Shown: in pieces, positions 1 through 11,694 of the stretch
How the letters are laid out: each line of letters starts with the position of its first letter
Numbering within the stretch: the first letter of the stretch is position 1
Source: Siphonodentalium dalli
Lineage: Eukaryota > Mollusca > Scaphopoda > Gadilida > Siphonodentaliidae
Reading direction: 5' to 3'
Assembly (NCBI GenBank): GCA_032622095.1
Contig: CP136063.1
Span: 61,145,897 to 61,209,896 of the forward strand
DNA: 64,000 bases
Program-made: the position numbers and the translations under genes
The notes under the pieces: model-generated
The model's database searches: none
What the model was told of the DNA's origin: nothing
What the model saw: the letters and a program-made list of their open reading frames with translations, nothing else

Positions 1-2630
1 GTTTATATTTGGACATTCGATCAACATTGAATCAATGTTGAAATAACGTTGGAAACCTAATGTTGAATATCGAGATGTTATCTAAATATAGTAAATGTTG
101 AATTAAAGGTACTCAATCCGATTCGACGGTCCCATATCATCAGATTCCAACAACAACACCATTTTTTGAAATGCCATTTCAGTTATCAGAAAAGATTAAT
201 TGCCCAAAACAATGCTTTAGAACCACAGTCAACTATAAAATTGCCCAAAACCTGTTATTTATCAAAGTTTTTTTCAACAAAATTTTATTGGTTGTCAAAT
301 ATCTGACACAAAAAGCCACTCGATTTTAGAGTTATCGATCTTCATCCGCTATCTTGTCCGATAAGTTCTTCTCGTCGACAGTTTACTGGGCCACTTATAA
401 TTAAAATACAGATTTAAAATATCGATATCTGATTACTCCTACTGCACCTTGATGGGTGGGTTCCTCGACTCAAGTCAAAATGTTTTACCCCCGAAGCCAA
501 TGATATTGTAATTTGCGAGCGTTAATTCGGAATGAGTACCTTTAATGTGGGAAACCTAACACTGAATGTTGATACATGCTGTACGTTGAATCTTAAGTTG
601 AAATATCAATTATCATGCCCTGGAACTCAGGGCCGATTTTGAATATCCCCCGATTCTTACCGAAAGATATTCGACATTACTCGGTTTGACGTCTGTGTGT
701 ATTCTGCACATACGCCGAACAGATTCCAAATTTGTAACATACCCGAGCTACGGGACATAACTCTAAACCATACATGCCAAGCTTAATAAATACATTTCGG
801 AACAAACACCACAGTCAAGTCGAAATGTGAAAAGTGTACCTATTTAAGCACTGTATCAATATGTAATTATTGATAGTGCAGTAAACCCGAGCGTAGCATG
901 CTGGAATTAATGTTTTCAATGGTAGAATTTGCTTCTACTATTTCGGTACTTAACAGTCTTTTTCTTAACGTCTGGTGACTGGCCAACTGACTGAATGTTC
1001 TGTGTGTGTTGAAAGTCAAACTATGGGCCTATAATATATTATAATATCGTCTGCATGATTGTTAAAAAAAAACTAATTAAAATTCATGATTGATTGACAT
1101 TCAATAATGAATTAATTGTTAACTCGTCTTTATTCTCTATACGGTATAATCGCAGAGTGCACAAATAAATGTAAATTATAACATCAAATATAAAAACACA
1201 AAACTGCAGTCAACATCAACAAAAACAACAGCGAAGTATACTATTAAGTATCTTGATCTCCGATGTTGAAGATCCCCCGGAGATACCCGAATCGGCTCGG
1301 CAATATTCGGGGAATCTTCAAAATCGAAGATCAGTGTCCTTGCATTTTAATGCTCGCAGAGAGAGCACAGATGAAAATTGAAATTTGAATCTGTGATGAG
1401 GACAAGTATGGTATATTTGCGCTTCATGTGGCTTTTGTTTCTGTATCAACGTATATCTACATGTATATGTTCTGTGCTGTAACTGAATAAACTTTGATAA
1501 ATTCCACTAGCTGTTGGAAAAAAAAATCCGCGAAAATAGGTGAAATTAATCAGCCATCCTATTTGAGTTCAGCTATATACCGTAGATTATACTTTCTAGT
1601 CTGTAATATTTATGGCCCAATTATTTCCAAAATCTTGACAAATGGTCTCTCCCAGATAGCATCCCTATGTTGATCCAACGTAAACACTAATTTTTGTTGT
1701 TGTTGTTGGCTTCGTAATCATCTGTAGCTGATTAATGTCACTGGTGCTTTAACTGCTGGTGCTGTATTCTCTAGGTGCAGTACTCTGTATAAACACTAAT
1801 AGGTAATGCAAATGTTTGGCTAAAATTTTGCTTCAACGTTGAAAAAACGTTGGCGATTCGTCCAGTTTGCTCGTGGAAGTGAACATAGAATATATGTTTG
1901 AGACAACATTGAAAATCTAACGTTGAATTTTGGGACGTTATATCAGCGTTGGAATAATATTGGAAATCTAACCTTGAACGCCAAATAACACGTGGGGATA
2001 AGGCCACAAAAACTTTCTCAGGCATGCGCGCATAGTCCCAAGACCCCCCGCATGTTTTTGTTTATTGTTGAAACCCCCAAATAAATCGCGATAGCGGGAA
2101 AACGGTACGAAATACAGAGAGTACATTTCCCGCACCTTTTCAGCTACTTACGTGTTACTAGTAAGATTTAGGAATTAGCGAAAACGGACCAATTCAGAGG
2201 TGATTTCAGTTGGCATAATGCCGTTATCATGCACCAACTTGCCCACAACCCGAATATTTCGTGATGTTTACGCCCCATTGAGTTTAATCGCGACAGGTAT
2301 GGCTTTATGACACTCGCAATTCGATCTGTTGCGCGACAATAAACTGGGGTCGTTTCGTACCGAACGTTTGGCTTTTGCAATGTTTACCTTGTGAATTAAA
2401 TGCCAAAACTTGTGTCGATAAAACTTGTCTTAAACAAAAAGGATTTAGTCGACTGGACTATCATAGATGATGTCGATGACACAAGCACATTAAGTGTTCT
2501 TTATTTACAATTAAGCCGGGTGAGGCTGGCCATGACGAGGTCAGGATAGACGCCGACATCGCAAAATTCACAGTTTCGTGCAACATTGTGCAGAACAGAA
2601 CAGTGATAAAAACAGAAGTTGCATGACTAA
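1..2630. other. Intergenic DNA with AACGTTG-type degenerate repeats
   Basis: No coding signature is seen. Degenerate copies of a GTTGAA/AACGTTGG motif occur at about 30-110, 541-605 and 1830-1990. A loose inverted repeat joins about 626-655 (GATTTTGAATATCCCCCGA) to about 1292-1328 (read in reverse, GATTTTGAAGATTCCCCGA), which could be the ends of an old element of roughly 700 bp. The 70-84 aa open frames on the minus strand (1771-2380) show no recognisable domain and are probably chance. Confidence 0.5.
300..545 (+). repeat. Dispersed repeat, partner of 7470-7712
   Basis: The stretch shares an ordered set of blocks with 7470-7712: TTTAGAGTTATC, then a TTGTCC block, GATATCTG, GATGGGTG..GTTCCT.GACT, CCCCCGAAGCCAA and finally GAGTACCTTTAA. 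The two copies are diverged but collinear over about 240 bp, so this is a shared element rather than coincidence. No protein is encoded. The element class is not known. Confidence 0.55.
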
Positions 2631-2636
2631 TATCTT

Positions 2637-2945
2637 TATATATATATATATATATCTTTATTGTCCACCATTGATGGAGAGTTATATAATATAAATACAG
2701 TTTATCACAAATGCAAACATATATACAAATACTGACATGGACAAAATATTACATAATAACAAGGAACTATCCAAAATATTTACAGTTAGTTTTGGCACGC
2801 ACATAATGCAAAGTCACACATGTACACCGCAGTCACACAGAGACATCCACTAACATTGACATATATACACCTGTTATACCCAGCATCACACACATTCTCT
2901 CACACTCTCCCATACACAAGCGCACTCACTCTCGCACGCACGCGC
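2637..2945. repeat. TA microsatellite and CA/CT-rich low-complexity DNA
   Basis: A (TA)n run lies at about 2637-2654, directly next to the 3' end of the LINE remnant on the minus strand, where it reads as an AATAAAGATATATA-type tail. CA/CT-rich sequence follows near 2880-2945. Confidence 0.6.
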
Positions 2946-3560
2946 ATGTTAACCACTCAGACAAACATCCACACAAAATAACAGATGAGAGAATAAATAC
3001 TACATGCACTAGCTGCTTCTATTGGTGGTTATACATAAATTGGTTGTTGATCGGGTATAATGGTATCCGAATAGCGGCTATCATTTTGAAGGTGGAAGCA
3101 ATACCATAGTTTTAAGCTCGCTTTTGCAAAGAATCGTAAGACGAAATGAAAAGAGTTAGTTCCATCTTCAAGAACTTCACTGGGAACTTTCCCCAAAAAT
3201 ACTGCTAGTTGTGAGCACTTAGGTAGAGAATCTAGGAATATGAAGACGTTTATTCCGAATGTGTTGATGATATCATACCAGATTACGTTGCGTGAATTTG
3301 CAATAGATGCACATTCTATTAATACATGATTAATTAAGCACCGGTATGGCTTGTTACAGAATTTACAACACCCACTATCACCATAAGCTGTGTGAGCTAT
3401 CAACCGGACAAGAAAGAGATAAGTGAATTTCTCCTCCGGATATAGCCTACACGTTCGCCATATGAGCGAAGATGTCAGAGAGGCTTGCATTAGCCCATAT
3501 TGTCTGAACAAACTCCATGATCTCGTCGGGCCTGATTTTTCCACTTACGATTGAATCGTG
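2640..3560 (-). pseudogene. LINE 3' remnant (C-terminal part of the reverse-transcriptase protein plus 3' UTR)
   Basis: An open stretch at 3029-3544 on the minus strand encodes about 170 residues resembling the C-terminal tail of CR1/RTE-type non-LTR retrotransposon proteins. It has a Cys/His knuckle (CCKFC, later NHVLIEC) and then a block around IWYDIINTFGINVF and FLDSLPKCSQLAVFLG. The same block pattern recurs in the plus-strand fragment at 36645-36870. Downstream in minus-strand orientation a 3' UTR-like stretch ends with ACAATAAAG and a TA tail near 2650, as expected for a LINE 3' terminus. Endonuclease and reverse-transcriptase cores are missing, so this is a 5'-truncated dead copy. The open frame has no ATG at its 5' edge. 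The assignment rests on motif resemblance read by eye. Confidence 0.55.
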
Positions 3561-3796
3561 GTCGTCTGAACGTTCACTTAAGGAACTCAATATTAATTGT
3601 TTTTAACCAAAGTTGTTTCCACATTGTTTTTTCCTTGCTAAAATGTGATTATGTGATCAAAAGGATCTCTATATGAAATTATTGACCTTAATTGTCCACT
3701 AAATTTGATTCGACTTTTGATAAAGCACTCGGTTAGTAGATTTTGTATAAATTTCTGACTCATTACATATCCTCTATAACTATATAGCATTCTCTA

Positions 3797-3842
3797 TATC
3801 TTACTCGTATTTAAATTCACGCAGTACTATTTTTCGCGCGCC
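3797..3842 (+). repeat. Solo end of the CCTTACTCGTATTTAAATTC MITE family
   Basis: The sequence CTTACTCGTATTTAAATTC, followed by CGCAGTACTATTTTTCGCGC, matches the termini of the element at 58271-59039. Only one end is present, so this is a truncated copy. Confidence 0.6.
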
Positions 3843-4299
3843 GATATCATCCGATTTACATGGAAAAAATCTCGTTTGGTACGTCTGTATTATCATGCAG
3901 TGCTATCTTCTGTAATTTTTGTGTTAACAGAACTGAAGAAATCTGTCAATTATTTCGACATGACAACATGCACAATGCTGACAACATTACCGGAATTTCC
4001 AAAACCTACATCGTACAACAGAAACCGAAACGAAATGCAGAAGTATGACACTGCCAGTTATTAGTCTCATGATCCACTGTGAGTAATGGAGAAAATTACT
4101 ACACCTATGGCTGATAAACACAAGTTTTACGCAACAAAATTCATTTGATGAGATTATCAGACAATGCCACGACATTAACCCCGATCGAAAAATATCTATT
4201 ACCTTCCGCCATATTCCTGTTTTTAAAACAACTGTTTTTTCCAGATATTATTTTTATCGCCAGGGAAACGCAGAAGCTATTAAATTCTGTTGCGAGTCT

Positions 4300-4476
4300 T
4301 CACGATTAATAGAGAATGTAATGCTATCACGAGCAGCACCAACTAAAACAGAAGGAAATATGCTACAATGTATTGTGAGTCCTCCTGATTAATACAGAAG
4401 GCAATGCCATCCTGAGTCGGCCCGATTCATACAGATTATAATGCTATCATGATATGCCCCAACTAAAACAGAAGGT
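4300..4476 (+). repeat. Degenerate short repeats around the foldback element
   Basis: Units built on GTCGCACCGACTAAAACAGA, then AGGNAATGCTATC, recur here in degenerate form, again at about 5618-5690 just past the foldback element, and at about 6180-6235. The pieces on both sides of 4477-5615 suggest that the element inserted into a pre-existing repeat cluster. Confidence 0.5.
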
Positions 4477-5615
4477 ACCGGTGTATCAGTTTATCCCCCC
4501 CTGGGTATCTTCCCCCGGGGGGAAGATACCCCAGGGTATCTTCCCCCCCCGCCCTGGGTATCTTCCCCCCACTCATATATTTTTTTCCCTCACTTATTTT
4601 ATATTATTATGGCAAGAAATTAACATTATGAGAACAATTTAACAGAGTAAGAATTTGGGGTGGGGGGGGAAATATCCAGGCCTGAGTATCTCCCCCCTAG
4701 CAGCTACGGTACATATGACAAAAATTAAACATATGATTTTATTGCTTAATTTGCTTTATATCGTCATGAAATGGCGAGAAATTAACTTTATATGAGCAAA
4801 ATTTGATAGAGTATGAATTTGGGGTGGGGGGAGATCCCCCAGGCCTGAGTATCTTCTCGTCATTTCATGACTATATAAAGCAAATTAAGCAATAAAATCA
4901 TACGTTTAATTTTTGTCATATGTAGGTTCTGGGTGGGGGGGGGGAAGATACTCAGGCCTGGGTATCTTCCCCCACCCCAAATTCTTACTCTAATCAAATT
5001 TTGCTCATATAAAGTTAATTTCTCGCCATTTAATGACTATATAAAGCAAATTAAGCAATAAAATCATACGTTTAATTTTTGTCATATGTAGGCGCTGGGT
5101 GGGGGGGGGGGGGGAGATACTCAGGCCTGGGTATCTCCCCCCCCCACCCCAAATTCTTACTCTAATCAAATTTTGCTCATATAAAGATAATTTCTCGCCA
5201 TTTCATAACTATATAAAGCAAATTAAGCAATAAAATCATACGTTTAATTTTTGTCATATGTAGGTGCTGGGTGGGGGGGGGGAAGATACTCTATAAAATT
5301 GTGCTCATATAAATTTAATTTCTCACCATTTCATGACTATATAAAGCAAATTAAACGATAGAATCATAAGGTAATATTTTGACATATTTATGCTATTATT
5401 GGGTTAAGTTAAACTTCAAAATAACCCCCCAAAAAAAATAAAATAATAGTTTTCTCGGCATTTCTTACCATAATAATATAAAATAAATGAGGGAAAAAAA
5501 ATGTACGAGTTGGGAGGAAGATACCCAGGGTGGGGGGGGGGGAGATACCCCAGGGTATCTTTCCCCGCGGGGGAAGATACCCGGGGGGGGGGGGGAGATA
5601 TCGTGTTACACCGGT
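4477..5615. mobile_element. Foldback element 1 with G/C-run inverted ends
   Basis: The ends are inverted: left ACCGGTGTA at 4477, right TACACCGGT ending at 5615. Inside them are C-rich (left) and G-rich (right) blocks built on GGGTATCTTCCCCC and its complement, and matching inner arms (CTCACTTATTTTATATTATT on the left, its inverse near 5475-5495). The core carries about 170-bp tandem units; TACGTTTAATTTTTGTCATA starts at 4901, 5067 and 5239. There is no transposase frame. Long G runs (for example 5101-5114, 5538-5550 and 5583-5595) could form G-quadruplexes. Same family as 11695-12645. Superfamily unknown; I see no clear target duplication. Confidence 0.65.
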
Positions 5616-5941
5616 TTTGCCCCGACTGATACATAATGTAATGCTATCGAAAGTCGCACCGACTAAAACAGAAGGAAATGTTTTGTGAGTCGCCCTGGAG
5701 GGAATACTATTATGTGGTGAATTTATGATAATGGAATAACCCACCTATTCAGGGAGCAAATATTACATTTGAAATTTTGATTAGCAAATAACCTCATAAT
5801 AACATAATTAGATACATGTAGCATTGTTCTGAAATCAAATAAAATTCATACCAAATTGCATAGCTATTATCTAAATTTGGGTAGCAAATTGCGATGCGAT
5901 ACCAGTTAATTTTCTCCATGCACATATTCAACCTAACTTTA

Positions 5942-6262
5942 ATAATAATAATAATAATTGCGCTGAAGCGCAATTGGTGGTTATCCCATATGAATTGATA
6001 ATGGAATAACCTATCTATTCAGGGATGTAAGCTTGTGAAAGAATTGCGCTGAAGCGCAATTGATATGAATCAAGCTGGATTGCGCTGAAGTGCAATTGAA
6101 TTGCACTTCAGCGCAATTGGATTGTGCTTCAGCGCAATTGGATTGCGCTTCAGCGCAATTGAATTGCGTTTCAACAATCGGCCCAACTAAAACATAAGGT
6201 AATGCTATCGAGAGTCGCACCGACTAAACTTTAGCGCAATTGAATTGCGCTTTAGTGCAATT
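5942..6262. repeat. Palindromic TTGCGCTGAAGCGCAA minisatellite
   Basis: After a short AAT run the block repeats a near-palindrome, ATTGCGCTGAAGCGCAATTG, in full or half form about eight to ten times to about 6260. The last part is interrupted by an ACTAAAACATAAGGTAATGC repeat at about 6187. It ends in AAATGTGAATTTGGCCTCCC, which also follows the related array at 41229-41359. The 69-aa minus-strand frame over it is a product of the repeat. Confidence 0.7.
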
Positions 6263-6318
6263 AATAATAAATGTGAATTTGGCCTCCCATATAACCGGTC
6301 ATGAATACCCCGTACGTA

Positions 6319-6470
6319 CAGTAATGCCCTTATTAATAGACTCCATAATCACAGCAGAATTATGGGTAACATTTCAGGATTTAGTCGGAAATATTTCCGA
6401 CTAAATCCTGAAAAGTTACTTACCCATAATTCTGCTGTATTTAAGGAGTCGATTAATTAGGGCATTACTG
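6319..6470. mobile_element. Palindromic TA-flanked MITE, copy 1
   Basis: The ends are CAGTAATGC...GCATTACTG, with TA on both sides (6317-6318 and 6471-6472). The arms read inward as a long imperfect palindrome meeting near GGAAATATTTCC, so the whole element can fold on itself. CAGT termini with a TA duplication fit the Tc1/mariner superfamily (established pattern). There is no coding capacity. This 152-bp copy is shortened at its centre compared with the copy at 40710-40919. Confidence 0.75.
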
Positions 6471-6472
6471 TA

Positions 6473-7300
6473 TTACTTAGTAGTCATAGCTGGTAATGGG
6501 CCTACCTCGAATCGATTCATCACTACCACTCCATATAGTAATGATAGCAGTATGTATATAATATTCAGGGTTGTGGTGCATTTAACAGACTGTATTCTTA
6601 TATCTGGTTCTATTTTATTGTACTAAGAATACGAACATTCTGTTGCATGAGATTATCTAAATTGTACCCTCAGGCTATCACCCCATGTCATCACTATTGT
6701 AAGGCACCATCACTATAATTTTGTTTTAGGTAAAATACCACCTATCTATGATTTCAGTTGTTTTCTATTTCTCTATTGGCATCTTCTGAGATTTAGATTT
6801 TTTCAAATGTTGATATTATAGTGTTTTAATCATATGTTATGGCATAGATTGTTATTAACCGTACCGGTATATGAAGGCTCTATAAAAAAAAAATTAGCTC
6901 GAAAATTAGATGGGCCTTTAAAGTCACAATTGCTGTTCATCTCATACCCGTCTATACAGCTATATTCTGCTAATCAGGATGTTATGGCACTCCAGTATTC
7001 ATTATATAGCCCAACTGTTATAACCCGTCTTTAGCTGGTGTATACTTGCCTCTATGATTATTGAGATATAAGGCCATATGTAATGACATTAAATTGCATG
7101 GAAACAGTAATTTATGGGCTGCGTGACGTGAATATCTATTGAGAAATAACATCATAATGTAATTGCGAAAACCAATAAAAATCAAATTTTTTGTTTTAAT
7201 GTATTACAAATGTAAGTTATTTCCTTCATAAAAAGACTTTGTGATAAAGAATCCTCTCAATACTAGTTTAGAATATAGAATTAACTTTTAAAATAACAAA
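6473..7300. other. Unrecognised AT-rich DNA
   Basis: I see no gene, tRNA or clear element. A 66-aa plus-strand frame (6834-7034) has no family signature and is likely chance. Confidence 0.4.
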
Positions 7301-7428
7301 AACCTTCGGAATAGCGAATCTCCGGAACAGTGAACCTTCAGAATAGTGAACCTTTGGAATAGCAAACATTTTTAATAGAGAACCTTTGAAATAGTGAACT
7401 TTCGGAATAGCAAACCTTCGGAATAAAG
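7301..7428 (+). repeat. 16-bp minisatellite, 8 units
   Basis: Eight consecutive 16-base units on the consensus AACCTTCGGAATAGCG are visible from 7301, with one to five changes per unit and no length change. A partial ninth unit follows. No coding role is seen. Confidence 0.85.
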
Positions 7429-7469
7429 AATGTCCCCAATATGGCCTATCACTAAAGTATCATGACATT

Positions 7470-7712
7470 TGACCGTATTACCACTTGATTTAGAGTTATC
7501 CATCTACGTCCACAATTTTGTCCAAGACCCTCCATTTGATGACGTGTGTCTGGGACACATTATTACACCTCTCGAAAAATAACAAACTTCAAAAATTGAT
7601 ATCTGTTCAATCGGAGCTTTGATGGGTGTGTTCCTAGACTGGATTAAAGTATTTATACCCCCGAAGCCAAGAAATGGTAATTTAGGAGTATCTGATTGTA
7701 TGGAGTACCTTT
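7470..7712 (+). repeat. Dispersed repeat, partner of 300-545
   Basis: Collinear with 300-545; the shared landmarks are TTTAGAGTTATC, GATATCTG, ACCCCCGAAGCCAA and the terminal GAGTACCTTTAA. Confidence 0.55.
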
Positions 7713-7715
7713 AAC

Positions 7716-10467
7716 TTACATTCTATGTGGGGGAAGGATACGAAAACCGATGAATATAGCTGTGTTTCAGGCCAAGTCGAATTTGGTCAGGGTCCAATGA
7801 TATTTGACAGAGTTATGTCAATTTTTCGACTTAGAAATTTTTACATATATTTCATGCCATAAAAGTATAGTAAATTTTATTATAATTTCAAACTAGTTGG
7901 AAGTTTGTACATATATTGTGTGACAATAGTCGCTTGTACCAAATTAAAAAAAATAACTTCCAGATAGATTTTGAGAAATTCCATTTTGAAATTTTATAAT
8001 TTTGGCAAAACATGCGCCTGACCCATAATTGGGTCACATGGTGTGTTTTTGGTTAACCCATTGCTTGTTCACACCGGATAAAATTGTTAACCCAATTTTT
8101 TATATGCCAGTTGTATTATGTTATTTGTCTGTCAGTCCATTTGTTCATCCATGCTAACATTTGGCAACTATGGGGTAATTACCGGGTATGGTATTTTGTC
8201 CAGCCCATCATGGTTTTTTAATTTTTAAGCTTAGCTCTACTAGGCCCCAACGAAACGGAGTTTACAGTCAAATTAAAGTTTGAATTCAATTGGGGATGAG
8301 GTTCGCGAATCAAATCTCAATTTGAATATATACAGCTACATGTATGCGCAAAATAATTGACCCCTTTAACGCGGATGTAGGCCGGTAATTACTGTCTGTT
8401 CGTACAACCAGTAAACCACAATCAAGTGGTATTACGTCGAATAATAGCGACTGACATGTGGTATCCATCGGTAATCTTACCACGGTAATGATTTTTAACT
8501 GCGATAACCCAGTAAATAAACACCGAATACATTTTTTGTGACTGCAATAACGGTAAATTCAATCTAGAAATTTTTAAACGCATCCACATTTGACCTATGC
8601 CATATTCAATCGCAAAGTTTTTAGTTCACAAATACCATATCAGGGTATCTTTAACTAAACACATAGTAATTCAGTTAATACATGTACATGTATATTGTTT
8701 ATTCAGCATACATGTATATGTATGAGGTTGGTCACTGCAACATTGCAATTGCATCAACAGTGCAGCTACGATTGTCCGTGTCTTTGAATATGTCAGTGGC
8801 ATGAAATAAATCTGACATTCAATTTGGCAGGTGTAGAAAAGTCATACCCACTCGCTTGTTGAAGCCTATTTTTCTGAGTTGTATGCTATTGCTATTGCTA
8901 TCTGTTGTTAGGAGCATACCGCCATGTGTGGCCAGGCTATACTCACAGTATAAAGGGTGCAGGGCTTATATTTCGGCGAGAATCCAATTCTATAGATTCT
9001 CGTAAATACTCTCGCAAATTACCCTGGATTCTTATGAAAAAGTATGTATAAATTCTCACAAAATCAGATGAAATATATGCCCTGGGGTGATTGTGTTAAA
9101 TTTAACACACACCAGTACCTGTCCATTCTGTTTTTATTGATTTAAATGCCTGCAGTCTTATGAAACAAAAAGTTCTGGCCATAGAGGTGGCCTTGTATGC
9201 CAGAGACTGGTCTTGTCAGACAGAGAGGCAGCACATCGAATGGTAGGTGTGGTACTACCATGTGGAATAAGCTCAGTTACCGTAGATTAACCCATAAATA
9301 CCAAATGTTGGTTCATCCGTCCATATGTTTGCTTTTGGTTGATAACATTAGATAGTCTCAACTGAAGGGAATGAAATTTGGTATGTGGGTTCTGTCCACA
9401 AATTTTAACCGCAGGTATTTCCCTTTTTGTTCAAATTGGCAATAAATTTTCATCTCTCTAGCCCAAAAATACAAGTCAAGTTTAAATATTTGGGTTTTGC
9501 CCACCAATTTTCACCAGGGGTATGCCATTTGTTGGAATTGCCACGACCAAGTCTAAATCGCCCAAGATAACTTGAGCAACACTTTTGAAAAAATGTTCAA
9601 GTATCACATAACATTGCACAGTGAGTTTATGTGGTCAGCCATTCAAAATGTATCCACATGGCACATATTACTAATTAGTCCCTTCTAGATTTCATTCAAT
9701 GCTCAAAGGGGCTCAATAAACACATAGTGAATAAATTTGCAAACAATATAAAAGTCCATATAACCATTAGTACATCTCATATAAAAGTAATAATACCCTG
9801 TATCTCCTACGATATGTGCCCGATTGGGTTAACATTTTGAACATACATGTATGTGGTAAATCCAGTACATTGAGTGAGTAAATTATCCAATTTGATTTTC
9901 TAACTTTCTTCTAAATGTCGCTTCATTTGAATTTTTGCCATTATCAAAAACAAGTCTGGAAAATGTTTGTCATTGCTCCCTATGGGAGACTCGCATATAT
10001 AAGATAATGCATTGGCACAGGGTTTTTTGTAAAATGTCAAGAACCTCCATTCATGGAAGGTTTGTACAGGAAAGTCATTGAGACAATTTCGTTTTTTGAT
10101 GATCGGTCGTCAGTATCATTTCTACAACACAATTATCACCTTATATTTACTTGGCTACACAATTTTACTGTGTGATCGCCACAGAACATTTTTTAAGAGT
10201 ATATATGTCCATATTTTGCTGTGGGTGTAGAGTATTCTCGGATAGAATAAATATACCCAAAGCAAAAACTAAGCGAGGGGCACCTAATGGTTGAGTCTGG
10301 GATATTTGGCACTTAGAACGTGGCTAGATGGTTTGGTGGGGAGGGTCACCATCTTGGTACTTCCAACTGAAGCCCCCCTCCCAATACCTTGAACGACACA
10401 AACAAAGTTTGCGTAATTCAATTTGCAAAACCCCATGGGGCTTGATTTTTCCGAAACTTTTCCTTCA
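7716..10467. other. Gene-free DNA with decayed repeat relatives
   Basis: No protein signature is seen. Around 7780-7840 a diverged relative of the tandem-array subrepeat appears (a GAATTTGG.. block, then CAGAGTTATG..TTTTTCGACTTAGAA). About 9300-9540 carries two similar blocks (GAATGAAATTTGGTATGTGG and a TTTGGGTTTTGCCCACC block). ACATGTA-rich stretches lie near 8680-8730. Everything else is unassigned. Confidence 0.45.
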
Positions 10468-10657
10468 CAGTAATGCCCTAATTAATGGACTCCATAACCA
10501 CAGCAGGATTTAGTCGGAAATATGGTTTGTTGTCATTCGTTGGAAAGCTCTCGGAGAGCTTTCTGATGAATGGCAACAAGCCACATTTCCGACTAAATCC
10601 TGAAAGTTACCAATAATTCTGCTGTGGTTACGGAGTCGATTAATTAGGGCATTACTG
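10468..10657. mobile_element. Palindromic TA-flanked MITE, copy 2
   Basis: A 190-bp copy with CAGTAATGCCCTAATTAAT at the left and its inverse at the right. The arms meet near GAAAGCTCTCGGAGAGCTTT. The right flank is TA (10658-10659) and the left is CA, so one side of the expected TA duplication has changed. A GTAAC-side block of the left arm is lost. Confidence 0.75.
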
Positions 10658-10659
10658 TA

Positions 10660-11694
10660 AATGGTAGCATATTCTAAATGGATCAGTAGTCTTGTGGCCA
10701 CTATCAATGCAGGGAATGAAAAGGATGGTTCGGCCCAGTATGCGAATTTATTTAGATCTGAACCTGAAAATTACAAACTCCTAACACCTAATTGTCTGTG
10801 ATATTGATGAATGCCAGGAAAATTCGCACCCCAATGTATTGTGTTTAAAAAAAATTAATTAACAGCTTTAACTGGTCACTGAGAACATCACAGGACAAAT
10901 AGGTCGGATGGCCCGGTGGTTCTGAATATGAAAATTGTTCATTCTTACTCTTAGCATCTAGACTGGCCTCAAGATGTTCAAATTGGGGGAAATTTCCAAC
11001 CTGATACCCACCCAAATGTTGGAAAATTGCCAACTAATGGCCATTTGAGTCCAAAGTTTTGCAAATGAAAGGAATATATGCAAATGTTCTAAAATAAACA
11101 AATATGTCACTAATAAATTGAACATCGGAAAATCAAACCTAATTTTGGTATAATTTCCAACTAAATGTTGTGTGAGGTTTGGCTATGGGGGGGGGGGGGG
11201 GTAAGACCCCTGCATAACCAGCCCATGTCATCACGCCCCTGTCTGGCACCCCATGACAAAGGTGTGGTCTTGCATTCACTAATGATGAGAAATCATCAAT
11301 ATTAGATTTTGTTGGAAAACGGGGTGGGGCTACAACCCCTAGCTTGTCCATGAGGGTTGGCCCCATCCCCATCGGGGAGATCTGCAGTAGTCTGCCCAGT
11401 AAATACAATTGGGAGATATCCTGGTGCCACCCATATTGGAAAAGATATATTTTTAAAGTAGACAACATACAGAAATCAGGGGGACAATAAGAATGTGCTC
11501 TCATAACCACAAAACCACGAAAGTCATCACAATCAACTCAAATACTATATACCGGTACATATATAATTTCATTATCTCTATATCATATATATTCGGTCTC
11601 TAAAAGCCCTTAAAGTGATGTGAAACACTCCTGTAGGGTGGTCAAATAGAAGTGGAGAATAATCTTGTTCAAAGTAGTTATTTTTACAAATGTT
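10660..11694. other. Unrecognised DNA with a poly-G tract
   Basis: There is a G run at about 11187-11201. A 123-aa minus-strand open frame (11139-11510) overlaps the G run, which it translates as a proline stretch, and shows no domain I recognise. I do not call it a gene. Confidence 0.4.

Noticed and set aside
11139-11510. 123-aa minus-strand frame as a protein
   Set aside because: Its middle is a translated poly-G tract (proline run), and no family or splice context is seen.
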